DNA from: CAZCRE01 sp964501075
Lineage (GTDB): Archaea; Thermoproteota; Bathyarchaeia; Bathyarchaeales; Bathycorpusculaceae
Length of the DNA stretch: 7,453 bases
Assembly: GCA_964501075.1 (NCBI GenBank)
Contig: CAZCRE010000068.1
Span: forward strand, 1-7,453
Direction of reading: 5' to 3'
Positions 1 to 6,506 of the stretch are shown here, one piece after another (the first letter of the stretch is position 1; every line of letters begins with the position of its first letter). The position numbers and the translations under genes were made by a program. The notes under the pieces are model-generated. The model did not search any database, was not told the DNA's origin, and saw only the letters and a program-made list of their open reading frames with translations.

Positions 1-65
1 AAACCACAACCCAAGACAGACGCCCACCCCGAACACTTTTAGGGCATGAATTCAGCGAACATGCT
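1..65. other. Non-coding end of window
   Basis: This short stretch lies beyond the stop codon of the minus-strand amidohydrolase gene. I see no open frame, no clear hairpin with a T-tract and no tRNA-like pattern here. It may hold the transcript end of the glnA-amidohydrolase unit or the edge of a neighbour outside the window. Confidence 0.5.
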
Positions 66-1337
66 CTAGTTTATTCTTCTTCCTTGCTCTGCCACTAGTT
101 CCCCGTTTTTGAAGACTTTTTCTGCTAGGTTAATGCCGTAGTGATATGAGAGATATTTGTGATTCGGGGCGTCAAAAACCACCATGTCCGCCTTCTTTCC
201 TTCCTCTAAACTTCCTATTTCATGAGCCCTCTCAATCGAGTGAGCAGCATTGATTGTTGATGCCACAAGAGCCTCTTCTGTAGTCATTTTCATCTGCAAG
301 ACCGCAATGTTCATCATCATCTGCATCGACTCGCACATGTCCGCCGCGCTCAAGTCAGTTGCCAACGCAACAGGCAATTTCTTGTTGATGATTTCTCTTG
401 CTTTCGCATATGTACCCAAATAGCAGAAAGGGGTTGTTGGTAAGAACGTGCCGATTACGCCTCTCTTAACCAATGCCTCAATCTCCTCTGGTGGCGTAAA
501 GATCAAGTGGTCAGCGGATATTACCCCTAGCTCTGCGCCTAGTCTTGCTCCTCCGCTGTGGGCAAGCCAGTCAGCGTGAATCCTCAATTTCATGCCATGT
601 TTCCTGCCCGTCTCAAGTATTCGCCTCGACTGCTCCACGTTGAAGTATCCTTTCTCGCAGAACACGTCGCAGTATTCAGCCAGTTTTCTCTTCGCAACTT
701 CCGGAATCCATTTCTTGACTATTTCGTCTGTCAGTTGATCGGCTTTGTCTTCGTATTCGAATGGGATTCCTTGAGCCATAAAGGTCGGAATCAAATCGAT
801 TGGATGCGTCTCGTTGAGGGTTTTAATTATTTCCATTTGCCTGATTTCGCCGTGGAACGTCATTTCGTACCCGCTTTTCGCTTCTATCGTGGTCGTGCCG
901 TGGATCAGCATCGTGTCAAGTATTTGGGTTGTTCGTCTGAGCAGTTCTTCGGTTGATGCTTCACCCGTTTTTTTGAGGGTTGTTGGCATTCCTCCCCCTT
1001 TGGCCTTGATTTCTAGGTACGGGATGCCTTTGACAGCCATTGCCTCAAGTTCTTCTTCTCTTGAACCAGCGAATACTAAGTGGACGTGCGGATCGATGAG
1101 TCCAGGTGTGACGAGTTTGCCGCTTGCGTCAATGGTTTCAAATCCTTTTTCAAGCTTACCCAAAACTTCGCTCGTGGTTCCGACAGCCACTATTCTTCCA
1201 TCTTTGGCTGCGACTGCTCCGTCTCTTACTATGCCGAGATCGCTCATTTCATCTTTAATGCGAGGCTTGTCGCTTGTTCCCTTCAGAGTCACCAGTTCAT
1301 CTGCGTTGATTATTGCGAAATCAGCTTTCACCGTCAT
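66..1337 (-). CDS. HutI-family amidohydrolase (imidazolonepropionase-like, altered substrate pocket)
   Basis: The 423-residue protein is a metal-dependent cyclic-amide hydrolase that resembles bacterial imidazolonepropionase (HutI, histidine degradation) over its whole length. Visible metal ligands are H84 and H86 in DPHVHL, H254 in RIHAD, H277 in SADHL and D328 in ALATD. Other family blocks are GSREEE with R93, the KAKGGG block near 111-116, GTTTIEAKSGYE with Y157, NAAHSI near 363-368 and the tail YHYGINLAEKVFKNG. Two family-typical residues are absent. The usual HADE reads HADW (W257), and the His of the FMGAH-IP block is lost (FMAQGIP, 186-192). The NPGSS block after the catalytic Asp is replaced by SAADMCES. 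The fold and chemistry are therefore well supported, but the substrate is not. The start is the ATG at 1337, with AGGGAG five bases upstream; a TTG at 1355 would add six residues that overlap this ribosome binding site. It follows glnA by 24 nt and is probably co-transcribed with it. Confidence 0.88.
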   Translation of the reverse strand: MTVKADFAIINADELVTLKGTSDKPRIKDEMSDLGIVRDGAVAAKDGRIVAVGTTSEVLGKLEKGFETIDASGKLVTPGLIDPHVHLVFAGSREEELEAMAVKGIPYLEIKAKGGGMPTTLKKTGEASTEELLRRTTQILDTMLIHGTTTIEAKSGYEMTFHGEIRQMEIIKTLNETHPIDLIPTFMAQGIPFEYEDKADQLTDEIVKKWIPEVAKRKLAEYCDVFCEKGYFNVEQSRRILETGRKHGMKLRIHADWLAHSGGARLGAELGVISADHLIFTPPEEIEALVKRGVIGTFLPTTPFCYLGTYAKAREIINKKLPVALATDLSAADMCESMQMMMNIAVLQMKMTTEEALVASTINAAHSIERAHEIGSLEEGKKADMVVFDAPNHKYLSYHYGINLAEKVFKNGELVAEQGRRIN

Positions 1338-1342
1338 ATTTT

Positions 1343-1348
1343 CTCCCT
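1343..1348 (-). promoter_or_regulatory. Ribosome binding site of the amidohydrolase
   Basis: On the minus strand AGGGAG stands five bases before the ATG at 1337. This favours that ATG over the TTG at 1355, which has no such motif at the right distance. Confidence 0.75.
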
Positions 1349-1361
1349 TTTTCAACCACAG

Positions 1362-2714
1362 CTAGACATCTAGGTACCTCTTTCTTTCCCATTCGTGAAC
1401 GGTAGAGTTGAAATCCTTCCACTCTTTGGTCTTGAGTTGCAGGAACTTGTCACAGAATCTGTGTCCTAAGGCATCCTGCAAAAGCTTGTCTTTAGAGAAT
1501 TCGTTTAAAGCATCCCCCAGATTTCCCGGAAGCAGCTCTATGCCTCTTCTAGATCTTTCTGTTTCACTCATGGCATATACATCCTCCTCCACGGGTTCTG
1601 GAGGTTCGATTTTTTTCCTAACGCCGTCGAGTCCGCAGGCCAGAATTCCCGCAAACGCGACGTAGAAATTGCATGATCCATCAGTGGGTCTGTACTCCAG
1701 TCTAGTTTTCGTCTCTGTTCCAGGGGGGACCCTGATTAGGCCTGACCGATTGTACCTTGCCCATGAGATGTAAACTGGCGCCTCCCAGCCTGGAACGAGC
1801 CTCTTGTAGGAGTTGACGGATGGGTTTGTTATGGCTACCAAGGCTTTTGCATGAGTTAAAATGCCAGCAATGAAGCTTAGACCAGTTTCGCTTAGACCGT
1901 GATTTTCGTTCTTGTCACAAAAGAGGTTTCTACCCGTGTCATCCTCTATCAGGGTAGCGTGCGTATGCAGTCCCGCCCCATATTGGCCATGAAAGGGCTT
2001 CGGCATGAAAGAAGCGACTAATTCTCTTCTAGCAGCCATTAATTTCACCATGAACTTTACAAGATAAAGAGTATCAGCCATTCCCAATGCATCAGAGCCC
2101 CCGATCCCCATTCCCCACTCCAATCCCAACTCCAACTCATATTTTCCTGGGGGTACTTCATGGTGGTGTTTCTCAACCAAGACACCCATCTCTCGAAGAT
2201 CTCTTACGATTTCAAGTCTTAGGTCAGCACCCTGATCCGCTGGGGGAGTAGCCAGATATCCGCCTTCGTCGAGTAATCTTAGGTCACCGTTTTCACTTCG
2301 TTTGAACAAGAAGTATTCCATTTCGCTGGATGCGTAGTATTTCACAGAGGCGCCCATGCTTTTCTTAACGTTTTCCATCATTCTTTTGAGAATAAATCTT
2401 GGGTCGAGTTCAAAAGGCCTATCCGAGTCCGGTTCGTAAATGTTGCAGACTACTCTTGCAACTCTTTGAGGGAAGAGATTGGTTGGCAATACGACAAATG
2501 TGTCTACGTCTGGCATCAGCTTCAAGTCACTCTTGCTTATGTCGACCATACCGACAGAAGAACCATCTACGTGTATGCCGCCCTCAGCGATCTTTGAAAA
2601 AAGCTCAGAGGGCACCCAGAGAGAATGCACTACGCCGGATATGTCAACAAACTGTAATGCTATGTCCTTCACGTTTTCCTTCTGAATCGTTTTTGCGACT
2701 TCTGACTTGTCCAT
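1362..2714 (-). CDS. glnA: Glutamine synthetase, type I
   Basis: This is a cytoplasmic ATP-dependent ligase making glutamine from glutamate and ammonia, normally a dodecamer. The 450 residues match the length of short GSI-alpha enzymes. The N-terminal beta-grasp domain has DGSS (50-53) and LKLMPD (64-69). The catalytic domain shows the metal and substrate residues E131 and E133 (SSEMEYFLF), HHHE with E186, KYE with E193, GAGLHTH with H250, NPSVNSYKRLVPGWEAPV (297-314), the NRSGLIRVP block with R323 and R328, and RLEYR with E340 and R342. The NLYDLP adenylylation loop of GSI-beta is not seen, so adenylylation control is unlikely. One oddity is that about eight extra residues (G/W/M-rich, roughly 197-207) separate KYELEL from DALGMAD. 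This could still be a GS-like gamma-glutamyl ligase with another amine substrate, but the conserved flap and metal blocks favour true GS. It is the first gene of the minus-strand unit, with GAGGAG five bases ahead of its ATG. Confidence 0.92.
   Translation of the reverse strand: MDKSEVAKTIQKENVKDIALQFVDISGVVHSLWVPSELFSKIAEGGIHVDGSSVGMVDISKSDLKLMPDVDTFVVLPTNLFPQRVARVVCNIYEPDSDRPFELDPRFILKRMMENVKKSMGASVKYYASSEMEYFLFKRSENGDLRLLDEGGYLATPPADQGADLRLEIVRDLREMGVLVEKHHHEVPPGKYELELGLEWGMGIGGSDALGMADTLYLVKFMVKLMAARRELVASFMPKPFHGQYGAGLHTHATLIEDDTGRNLFCDKNENHGLSETGLSFIAGILTHAKALVAITNPSVNSYKRLVPGWEAPVYISWARYNRSGLIRVPPGTETKTRLEYRPTDGSCNFYVAFAGILACGLDGVRKKIEPPEPVEEDVYAMSETERSRRGIELLPGNLGDALNEFSKDKLLQDALGHRFCDKFLQLKTKEWKDFNSTVHEWERKRYLDV
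2098..2127 (-). other. G-rich tract with four G-runs inside glnA
   Basis: Read on the minus strand this holds runs of 3, 4, 4 and 5 G separated by 8, 3 and 3 bases, a possible G-quadruplex in the glnA coding strand. It encodes the glycine-rich extra segment of the enzyme, and the bases just upstream continue as imperfect GGAGTT/GGGATT units. Confidence 0.5.
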
Positions 2715-2719
2715 CCCAA

Positions 2720-2725
2720 CTCCTC
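2720..2725 (-). promoter_or_regulatory. Ribosome binding site of glnA
   Basis: GAGGAG on the minus strand lies five bases before the ATG at 2714 and fixes this start. Confidence 0.75.
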
Positions 2726-2761
2726 ATAGAAAACGGTTTGAAGATAATGACGTCTGACACC

Positions 2762-2771
2762 CGTTATAAAG
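2762..2771 (-). promoter_or_regulatory. TATA element for the glnA transcript
   Basis: On the minus strand CTTTATAACG is preceded by an A-rich stretch (TAAAAA) that could serve as a TFB recognition element. With initiation about 25 bases downstream, the leader would be roughly 25 nt long and contain the GAGGAG site. This fits an archaeal promoter for the glnA-amidohydrolase unit. Confidence 0.55.
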
Positions 2772-2803
2772 TTTTTAGCCACGTTCCAAGTGTTCGGCGT
2801 CAA

Positions 2804-2813
2804 GATTTATATC
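2804..2813 (+). promoter_or_regulatory. TATA element for ftr
   Basis: GATTTATATC stands about 45 bases before the ftr ATG. Initiation 25 bases downstream would leave a leader of about 20 nt containing the GGGAGGT site. It lies only about 35 bp from the divergent glnA TATA element, so a factor bound between them could affect both directions. Confidence 0.55.
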
Positions 2814-2841
2814 TGGCGGGAATTAGGACTCATGAAAGAAT

Positions 2842-2848
2842 GGGAGGT
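2842..2848 (+). promoter_or_regulatory. Ribosome binding site of ftr
   Basis: GGGAGGT lies six bases before the ATG at 2855. It selects this start over the in-frame ATG at 2840, which overlaps the motif, and over upstream in-frame codons that run antisense through glnA. Confidence 0.8.
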
Positions 2849-2854
2849 CTCAAG

Positions 2855-3760
2855 ATGGAGTTCAAGGTCAATGGGGTTCCTATTGAAGATACTTTCTGTG
2901 AAACCTTCACAGTTCGCATCGCCAGAATACTCGTAACTTCCGTAAACAGAAAATGGGCTATGGAATCAGCTTTGGAAGCCAAAGGCCTCGGCAGATCAGC
3001 TACGATTCCGCCCTGTGAAGCCTCCATAGAGGCTGAAGCCAAGCCTGAGGAGACTCCTGACAGCAGACCAGGTTTCATAATCCAATTCATCGACAGAAAG
3101 TATGATCCGCTGAAAGAGTGGTTCATAGTCAGAGTGAGGAAGGGGGTTATGCCGTACCCTAAGACCAGCGTGTTTGATGCTCTGCCAAGGGAAATGACTA
3201 AAGAGTTCGTGGATGTCAGGGGCACGATCATACAAACGTTCGGAGACGGGTTTGAAGAGGAAGTCGAGGCTTTTGGAAGGGAAGTCTTCAGAATACCTAG
3301 GATGGACGGGTATTTTCACATTGAGCGAAGATTCGGGATTGCGAAAGGAGTGGCTGGCGGAATGTTCCTGATTTTGGCGAAGTCAGACGAAGCAGCCTTA
3401 GAAGCCGCTGAACGAGCAGTTGAAGGCACAAAGACTGTTCCCTATGTCGTTGGAAAGTTCGCTGCCTCCGGAACCAAAGTTGGAGGAAAAAACTACAAGG
3501 ATGCAATCGCCACAACTAACGACGCATACTGCCCAAGCCTAGCGCGAAACGAAGGCAGCAAGATCTCTGAGAAAGTGAAATGTGTTTACGAAGTCATAGT
3601 CAGTGGACTGGGGTTGGAGGAAGTGAGCAAGGCAATGAAAGTCGGTATAGAAAACGCCACGAAGGTTCAAGGAGTGTTAAACATAGCCACGGCAAACTAT
3701 GGCGGAGCCCTGGGCAAAGGAAAAATCTTTCTTGAAAGCCTGTTCAACTCCAGAAGTTGA
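2855..3760 (+). CDS. ftr: Formylmethanofuran:tetrahydromethanopterin formyltransferase
   Basis: This cytoplasmic enzyme reversibly moves the formyl group from N-formylmethanofuran to N5 of tetrahydromethanopterin. It is the second step of the methyl branch of the archaeal Wood-Ljungdahl pathway and of CO2-reducing methanogenesis. The 301 residues match the usual length of about 297. Family blocks are VNGVPIEDTFCETF (5-18), ARILVTS...KWAM (23-36), PEETPDSRPG (64-73), FGDGFEEE (129-136), the FGIAKGVAGG block (160-169), KVGGKNY (208-214), TNDAYCP (221-227), VKCVYEVIVSGL (241-252) and ANYGGALGK (280-288). No interruption or missing block is visible. It is transcribed divergently from glnA. None of the other pathway genes (fwd/fmd, mch, mtd, mer) lies in the window, so it cannot be said from here whether the cell is a methanogen or an acetogen-type archaeon. 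Confidence 0.95.
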   Translation: MEFKVNGVPIEDTFCETFTVRIARILVTSVNRKWAMESALEAKGLGRSATIPPCEASIEAEAKPEETPDSRPGFIIQFIDRKYDPLKEWFIVRVRKGVMPYPKTSVFDALPREMTKEFVDVRGTIIQTFGDGFEEEVEAFGREVFRIPRMDGYFHIERRFGIAKGVAGGMFLILAKSDEAALEAAERAVEGTKTVPYVVGKFAASGTKVGGKNYKDAIATTNDAYCPSLARNEGSKISEKVKCVYEVIVSGLGLEEVSKAMKVGIENATKVQGVLNIATANYGGALGKGKIFLESLFNSRS

Positions 3761-3774
3761 AGATTACGTGCTAG

Positions 3775-3930
3775 ATGATGAAACCTAAAAAAAAAGCTCG
3801 AAATGTGGAAACGGAATCTGGATCTTGTCAGAAGATACGGCACTGGAAGATTTTATTAGAATGTGCAAGGTGTGGACATAGAGGCGTCATGGTTTCTTTT
3901 CTGCTTACGCCAGTGGGCGAAGAGCGCATG
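3775..3930 (+). pseudogene. Zinc-ribbon-like protein remnant (two opposing frameshifts)
   Basis: Neither single frame gives a convincing protein, but two frames join into one. ATG codons at 3775 and 3778 begin MMKPKKK up to an A9 run (3787-3795). The next frame carries KCGNGIWILSEDTALEDFIR from 3801 to 3860 and then hits TAG at 3879. The original frame resumes at 3862 with CARCGHRGVMVSFLLTPVGEE. Joined, this is a small zinc ribbon with a first knuckle SSKCG (its first Cys would be the Ser codon AGC), a spacer of about 20 residues and a second knuckle CARCGH. One added A in the A-run and removal of one base near 3861 restore it. The 3' limit is uncertain: the frame stays open to 4122, but the next gene's promoter lies there. 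It starts 14 nt after the ftr stop and has no clear ribosome binding site. It is either decayed or affected by sequencing indels. The rest of the gap up to 4056 shows nothing else I recognise. Confidence 0.5.
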
Positions 3931-4056
3931 TTACCAAAGAAAAAAGAGAGTTACGGAAGGCATCTCCACTCGACAATTGATGTGGGAATTTGCTACCCAG
4001 TTTTGCCAGTTTACATACCTTTTTTCTCAATGTGCTCATGCTTAGCTAACGCGTTG

Positions 4057-4065
4057 TTTTATATA
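4057..4065 (+). promoter_or_regulatory. TATA element for the beta-helix gene
   Basis: TTTTATATA lies about 60 bases before the ATG at 4124. Initiation near 4086-4090 would give a leader of about 35 nt with the GGGAGAT site. Its position argues against coding use of the surrounding open frame. Confidence 0.5.
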
Positions 4066-4110
4066 CTGGCAAAAGACCCAAGCTTACTTGTAAGAAGACA
4101 CTGCAATGAA

Positions 4111-4117
4111 GGGAGAT
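4111..4117 (+). promoter_or_regulatory. Ribosome binding site of the beta-helix gene
   Basis: GGGAGAT ends six bases before the ATG at 4124. This prefers that start over the in-frame ATG at 4106, which lies upstream of the motif and would place six polar residues ahead of the signal peptide. Confidence 0.7.
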
Positions 4118-4123
4118 TTTGAA

Positions 4124-5224
4124 ATGAAACGGATTGTATCACATGGACTGATGATTCTAACTGTATTGCTGTTTTGCACGTCAGCGTTCTTGTTGTGTAT
4201 TCAAACAGTTAGGGCAAGTGGAACCATCCACATTCGAGCGAATGGCTCAGTTGAAGGCACTGACAAGATTCAGCGTGCAGGAGTCGTCTATACTTTCACA
4301 GCAAACATCAACGATTCGATTGTTGTGGAAAAGTCTAGCATTGTAATTGACGGGGCAGGCTACACTCTTCTGGGAACAGGAAGTGGAAGAGGAATAGACC
4401 TGTCTGGAGAAGAGTACGTAACAATAAGAAACATTCGAGTAGAGGAATTCACTGATGGCATCTGGCTCTCAGGATCCAGCCACAACAACATAACTGCAAA
4501 CACCATAACAAACAATGCCGATGACGGCATCGATCTTCGTGATTCTTCAAACTACAACAGCATCGCTGAAAACAGCATAACAAACAATCTCGGAGACGGC
4601 GCAGAGCTTTGGAGTTCTTCATACAACGACATTGCTGAGAACAGCATAAGAGAAAACAGACTTCATGGCATCTGGATCTATGACAATTCATACCACAATG
4701 ACATCAGCAGAAACACGATAGCCGAAAATCATTATGATGGCATCGTCCTCTTATCATCTTCAAACTACAATACTGTCAGAAACAACACCATCGAAAAGAA
4801 TCAGGATGATGGAATAACCTTGACCAATTCATTCTACAATTCCATCTACTACAATAAATTCATAAACAACACGAATCAGGTTTCGACCGATTCAGTGAAT
4901 ACGTGGGACTATGGCTATCCTTCTGGCGGAAACTACTGGAGTGATTATGGCGGCGTTGACTTACTGAAAGGGATATTCCAGAATGAGAATGGAAGCGACG
5001 GAATAGGAGACATACCATACATCATAAACTCCAACAACGAAGATCGTTTCCCGCAATTCTCAATAAGCACAGGAGGCGGACTTGAACTATCACTGTGGAT
5101 AATAGTCGTAGCTGTGGTCGCAACGTGTATTTTAGCTGCTACAGCCCTAGTACTGCATAGAAGAAAACTTTCGCTCGCCTCGATTCCTCCACCACCCCCA
5201 CCTCCCCAAACGCAACCTCCATGA
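4124..5224 (+). CDS. Secreted, membrane-anchored parallel beta-helix (NosD-like) protein
   Basis: The 366-residue protein is predicted to be exported and anchored in the cell membrane. Residues 1-31 form a signal peptide (KR start, hydrophobic core 8-26, end near VRAS). Residues 62-250 are a right-handed parallel beta-helix. Five to six repeats of 22-24 residues (from about 121) have the pattern N-x-I-x-x-N-x-I-x-x-N-x-x-x-G-I-x-L-x-x-S, typical of NosD/pectate-lyase-like repeats. Next comes WDYGYPSGGNYWSDY (261-275) with GSDGIGDIPY (290-299), a capping module common in surface proteins of these archaea. Residues 321-345 are one transmembrane helix, followed by HRRK and a tail with seven consecutive prolines (355-361), probably cytoplasmic. 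Many N-x-S/T sites suggest glycosylation. The ligand is unknown; polysaccharide or surface-layer binding is only a guess. Expression is probably monocistronic, from the TATA element at 4057. Confidence 0.85.
   Translation: MKRIVSHGLMILTVLLFCTSAFLLCIQTVRASGTIHIRANGSVEGTDKIQRAGVVYTFTANINDSIVVEKSSIVIDGAGYTLLGTGSGRGIDLSGEEYVTIRNIRVEEFTDGIWLSGSSHNNITANTITNNADDGIDLRDSSNYNSIAENSITNNLGDGAELWSSSYNDIAENSIRENRLHGIWIYDNSYHNDISRNTIAENHYDGIVLLSSSNYNTVRNNTIEKNQDDGITLTNSFYNSIYYNKFINNTNQVSTDSVNTWDYGYPSGGNYWSDYGGVDLLKGIFQNENGSDGIGDIPYIINSNNEDRFPQFSISTGGGLELSLWIIVVAVVATCILAATALVLHRRKLSLASIPPPPPPPQTQPP
4484..4873 (+). repeat. Coding repeats of the beta-helix
   Basis: Five to six tandem, imperfect units of about 66-72 bases encode the helix coils (residues about 121-250). 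Neighbouring units share runs such as AACAGCATAA and GATGGCATC, but they have diverged enough that most similarity is at the protein level. Recombination or slippage could change the coil number between strains. Confidence 0.6.
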
Positions 5225-5390
5225 AAGGTTCAAGAAATCACCCAGTCAACCTATCTGTAAGACACATGGAAACAAATGACACGGGCATCTATCAAAACAG
5301 GCGGAGATATTTCACCTTAGTTCATGTTCTGATAACCGCGAAAAGGAAATGGGATTGCGGAAGAAACCCCTATTTGCTTTGTGCACTACT
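5225..5390 (+). other. Non-coding gap between beta-helix and Fe-S genes
   Basis: A 65-codon open frame beginning with the ATG at 5221 overlaps the preceding stop (ATGA) and runs to 5418. It has no ribosome binding site, no hydrophobic or other recognisable pattern, and runs across the next promoter. I regard this gap as non-coding. I see no strong T-tract terminator for the beta-helix gene. Confidence 0.5.
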
Positions 5391-5398
5391 GTTAAATA
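5391..5398 (+). promoter_or_regulatory. TATA element for the Fe-S protein gene
   Basis: GTTAAATA lies 26-34 bases before the first candidate start codons. Initiation about 25 bases downstream falls near 5420, so the messenger would be leaderless or carry only a very short leader. Confidence 0.5.
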
Positions 5399-5432
5399 GG
5401 AATGCCCCGAAGTTTTGACGGAGATGGTAGGA

Positions 5433-6506
5433 ATGTTGAGCGATCACGTCTATGAGCAGCTTGCAGAAGCCTTGGACAAGCTTCCAAACGGCTTTCCTAG
5501 AACTCCTTCGAACGTTGAAATACGAATTCTGAAAAGGATATTTCCACCTGACGAGGCATCAGTTGCAAGCCAACTAGGCGGGTCCATGGAATCAGTTGCC
5601 ACAATAGCCAAGCGGATTGGGCTTTCTGCTGAAGAGACAGGGGCAAAGCTAACGAAAATGGCCAAGCGCGGGCTTCTCTGGCATAGCAAGAAGGAAGAGA
5701 AACTGTTCTTTAGGCTGGCACCCTTCGTCGTCGGAATCTACGAAGCACAGGTTGAAAGCATGGATCACGAACTAGCTCATCTGGTCGAAGAATATCTGGC
5801 CAATGGAGGGGCAGCAGGAATAATGAAACCTCAGCCAGCCATACACCGTGTCATCCCTGCACAGAAAGCAGTCAAATCCGAGTGGATTCTCCCCTATGAT
5901 GATGTCAAAGCCGTTCTCCTGAAATCCAAAGCATTTCGCTTGGCCGATTGTATCTGTCGAAAGCAACAAGACCAACTCGGTCACACGTGCACTTTTCCGC
6001 TTAAGACCTGTCTCAGCTTCTCTTCATTTGAGAGCCCTCCAACCACATACGTCATTTCAAAGGAAGAAGCACTGGCCTTTCTTGACAAAGCCGAGGAAAT
6101 GGGATTGGTTCACACGGTCAGCAACGTGATGAAAGGAGTTGGCTACATTTGCAACTGCTGTGGGTGCTGCTGCGGTATACTTAGAGGAATCACTGAATGG
6201 GGTATCGAGAACTCGGTGGCTTATGCCAACTATTATGCGATCATTGATCCAAGTGAATGTCTAGGATGTGGAACGTGTAGAAATAGATGCCAAGTGCACG
6301 CCATCTCTGAACAGGACGGAGTATCAGTTGTGAACCTCAAAAAGTGCATTGGATGCGGATTGTGCGCCACAGGATGCCCAAACGGTGCAGCAGAACTCAA
6401 ACGAAAGCCTGAAGATAAGATTGTTAGTCCTCCAGCGGACTTCGCAACCTGGGAGCACGAACGCCTACACAATCGAGGACTAGACAAAGAACACATAGAC
6501 CAGTGA
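5433..6506 (+). CDS. Winged-helix and 4Fe-4S ferredoxin-domain protein, cysteine-rich
   Basis: The 357-residue protein is cytoplasmic, with no signal peptide. Residues about 35-95 look like a winged helix-turn-helix (ESVATIAKRIGLSAEETGAKLTKMAKRGLL). The middle has CIC (C173, C175), C186 and C193, then YICNCCGCCCG with Cys at 240, 242, 243, 245, 246 and 247. The C-terminus holds two classic 4Fe-4S motifs, CLGCGTCRNRC (276-286) and CIGCGLCATGCP (305-316), as in bacterial-type ferredoxins. I recognise the general type, annotated as 4Fe-4S binding protein in anaerobic archaea and bacteria, but know no proven function. Electron transfer or redox sensing are both possible. I chose the ATG at 5433 because GGAG ends nine bases before it. 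The TTG at 5415 or ATG at 5424 would add six or three residues and are possible if the messenger is leaderless. No partner redox enzyme lies beside it. Confidence 0.85.
   Translation: MLSDHVYEQLAEALDKLPNGFPRTPSNVEIRILKRIFPPDEASVASQLGGSMESVATIAKRIGLSAEETGAKLTKMAKRGLLWHSKKEEKLFFRLAPFVVGIYEAQVESMDHELAHLVEEYLANGGAAGIMKPQPAIHRVIPAQKAVKSEWILPYDDVKAVLLKSKAFRLADCICRKQQDQLGHTCTFPLKTCLSFSSFESPPTTYVISKEEALAFLDKAEEMGLVHTVSNVMKGVGYICNCCGCCCGILRGITEWGIENSVAYANYYAIIDPSECLGCGTCRNRCQVHAISEQDGVSVVNLKKCIGCGLCATGCPNGAAELKRKPEDKIVSPPADFATWEHERLHNRGLDKEHIDQ

Noticed and set aside
814..1365. Long plus-strand open frame of 183 codons antisense to the amidohydrolase
   Set aside because: It is Ser/Leu-rich with no family features, and the opposite strand carries a fully conserved enzyme; this is a codon-bias shadow.
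2399..2854. In-frame upstream extension of ftr
   Set aside because: It runs antisense through glnA and over both promoters; the family N-terminus begins at the ATG at 2855, with GGGAGGT just ahead of it.
4020..4025. Six-T run as a terminator for ftr
   Set aside because: No hairpin precedes it and it lies 260 bases after the ftr stop; a U-tract terminator is possible in archaea but unsupported here.
3775..4122. 115-codon single-frame open frame as an intact gene
   Set aside because: Its middle lacks the zinc-ribbon first knuckle that the neighbouring frame supplies, and its 3' end covers the promoter and ribosome binding site of the beta-helix gene.
4449..4691. Cys/Arg-rich minus-strand open frame within the beta-helix gene
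   Set aside because: Its regular CxxC-like pattern merely mirrors the coding repeats of the sense strand.
5221..5418. 65-codon open frame starting in the stop of the beta-helix gene (ATGA overlap)
   Set aside because: No ribosome binding site, no recognisable motif, and it overlaps the TATA element of the next gene.
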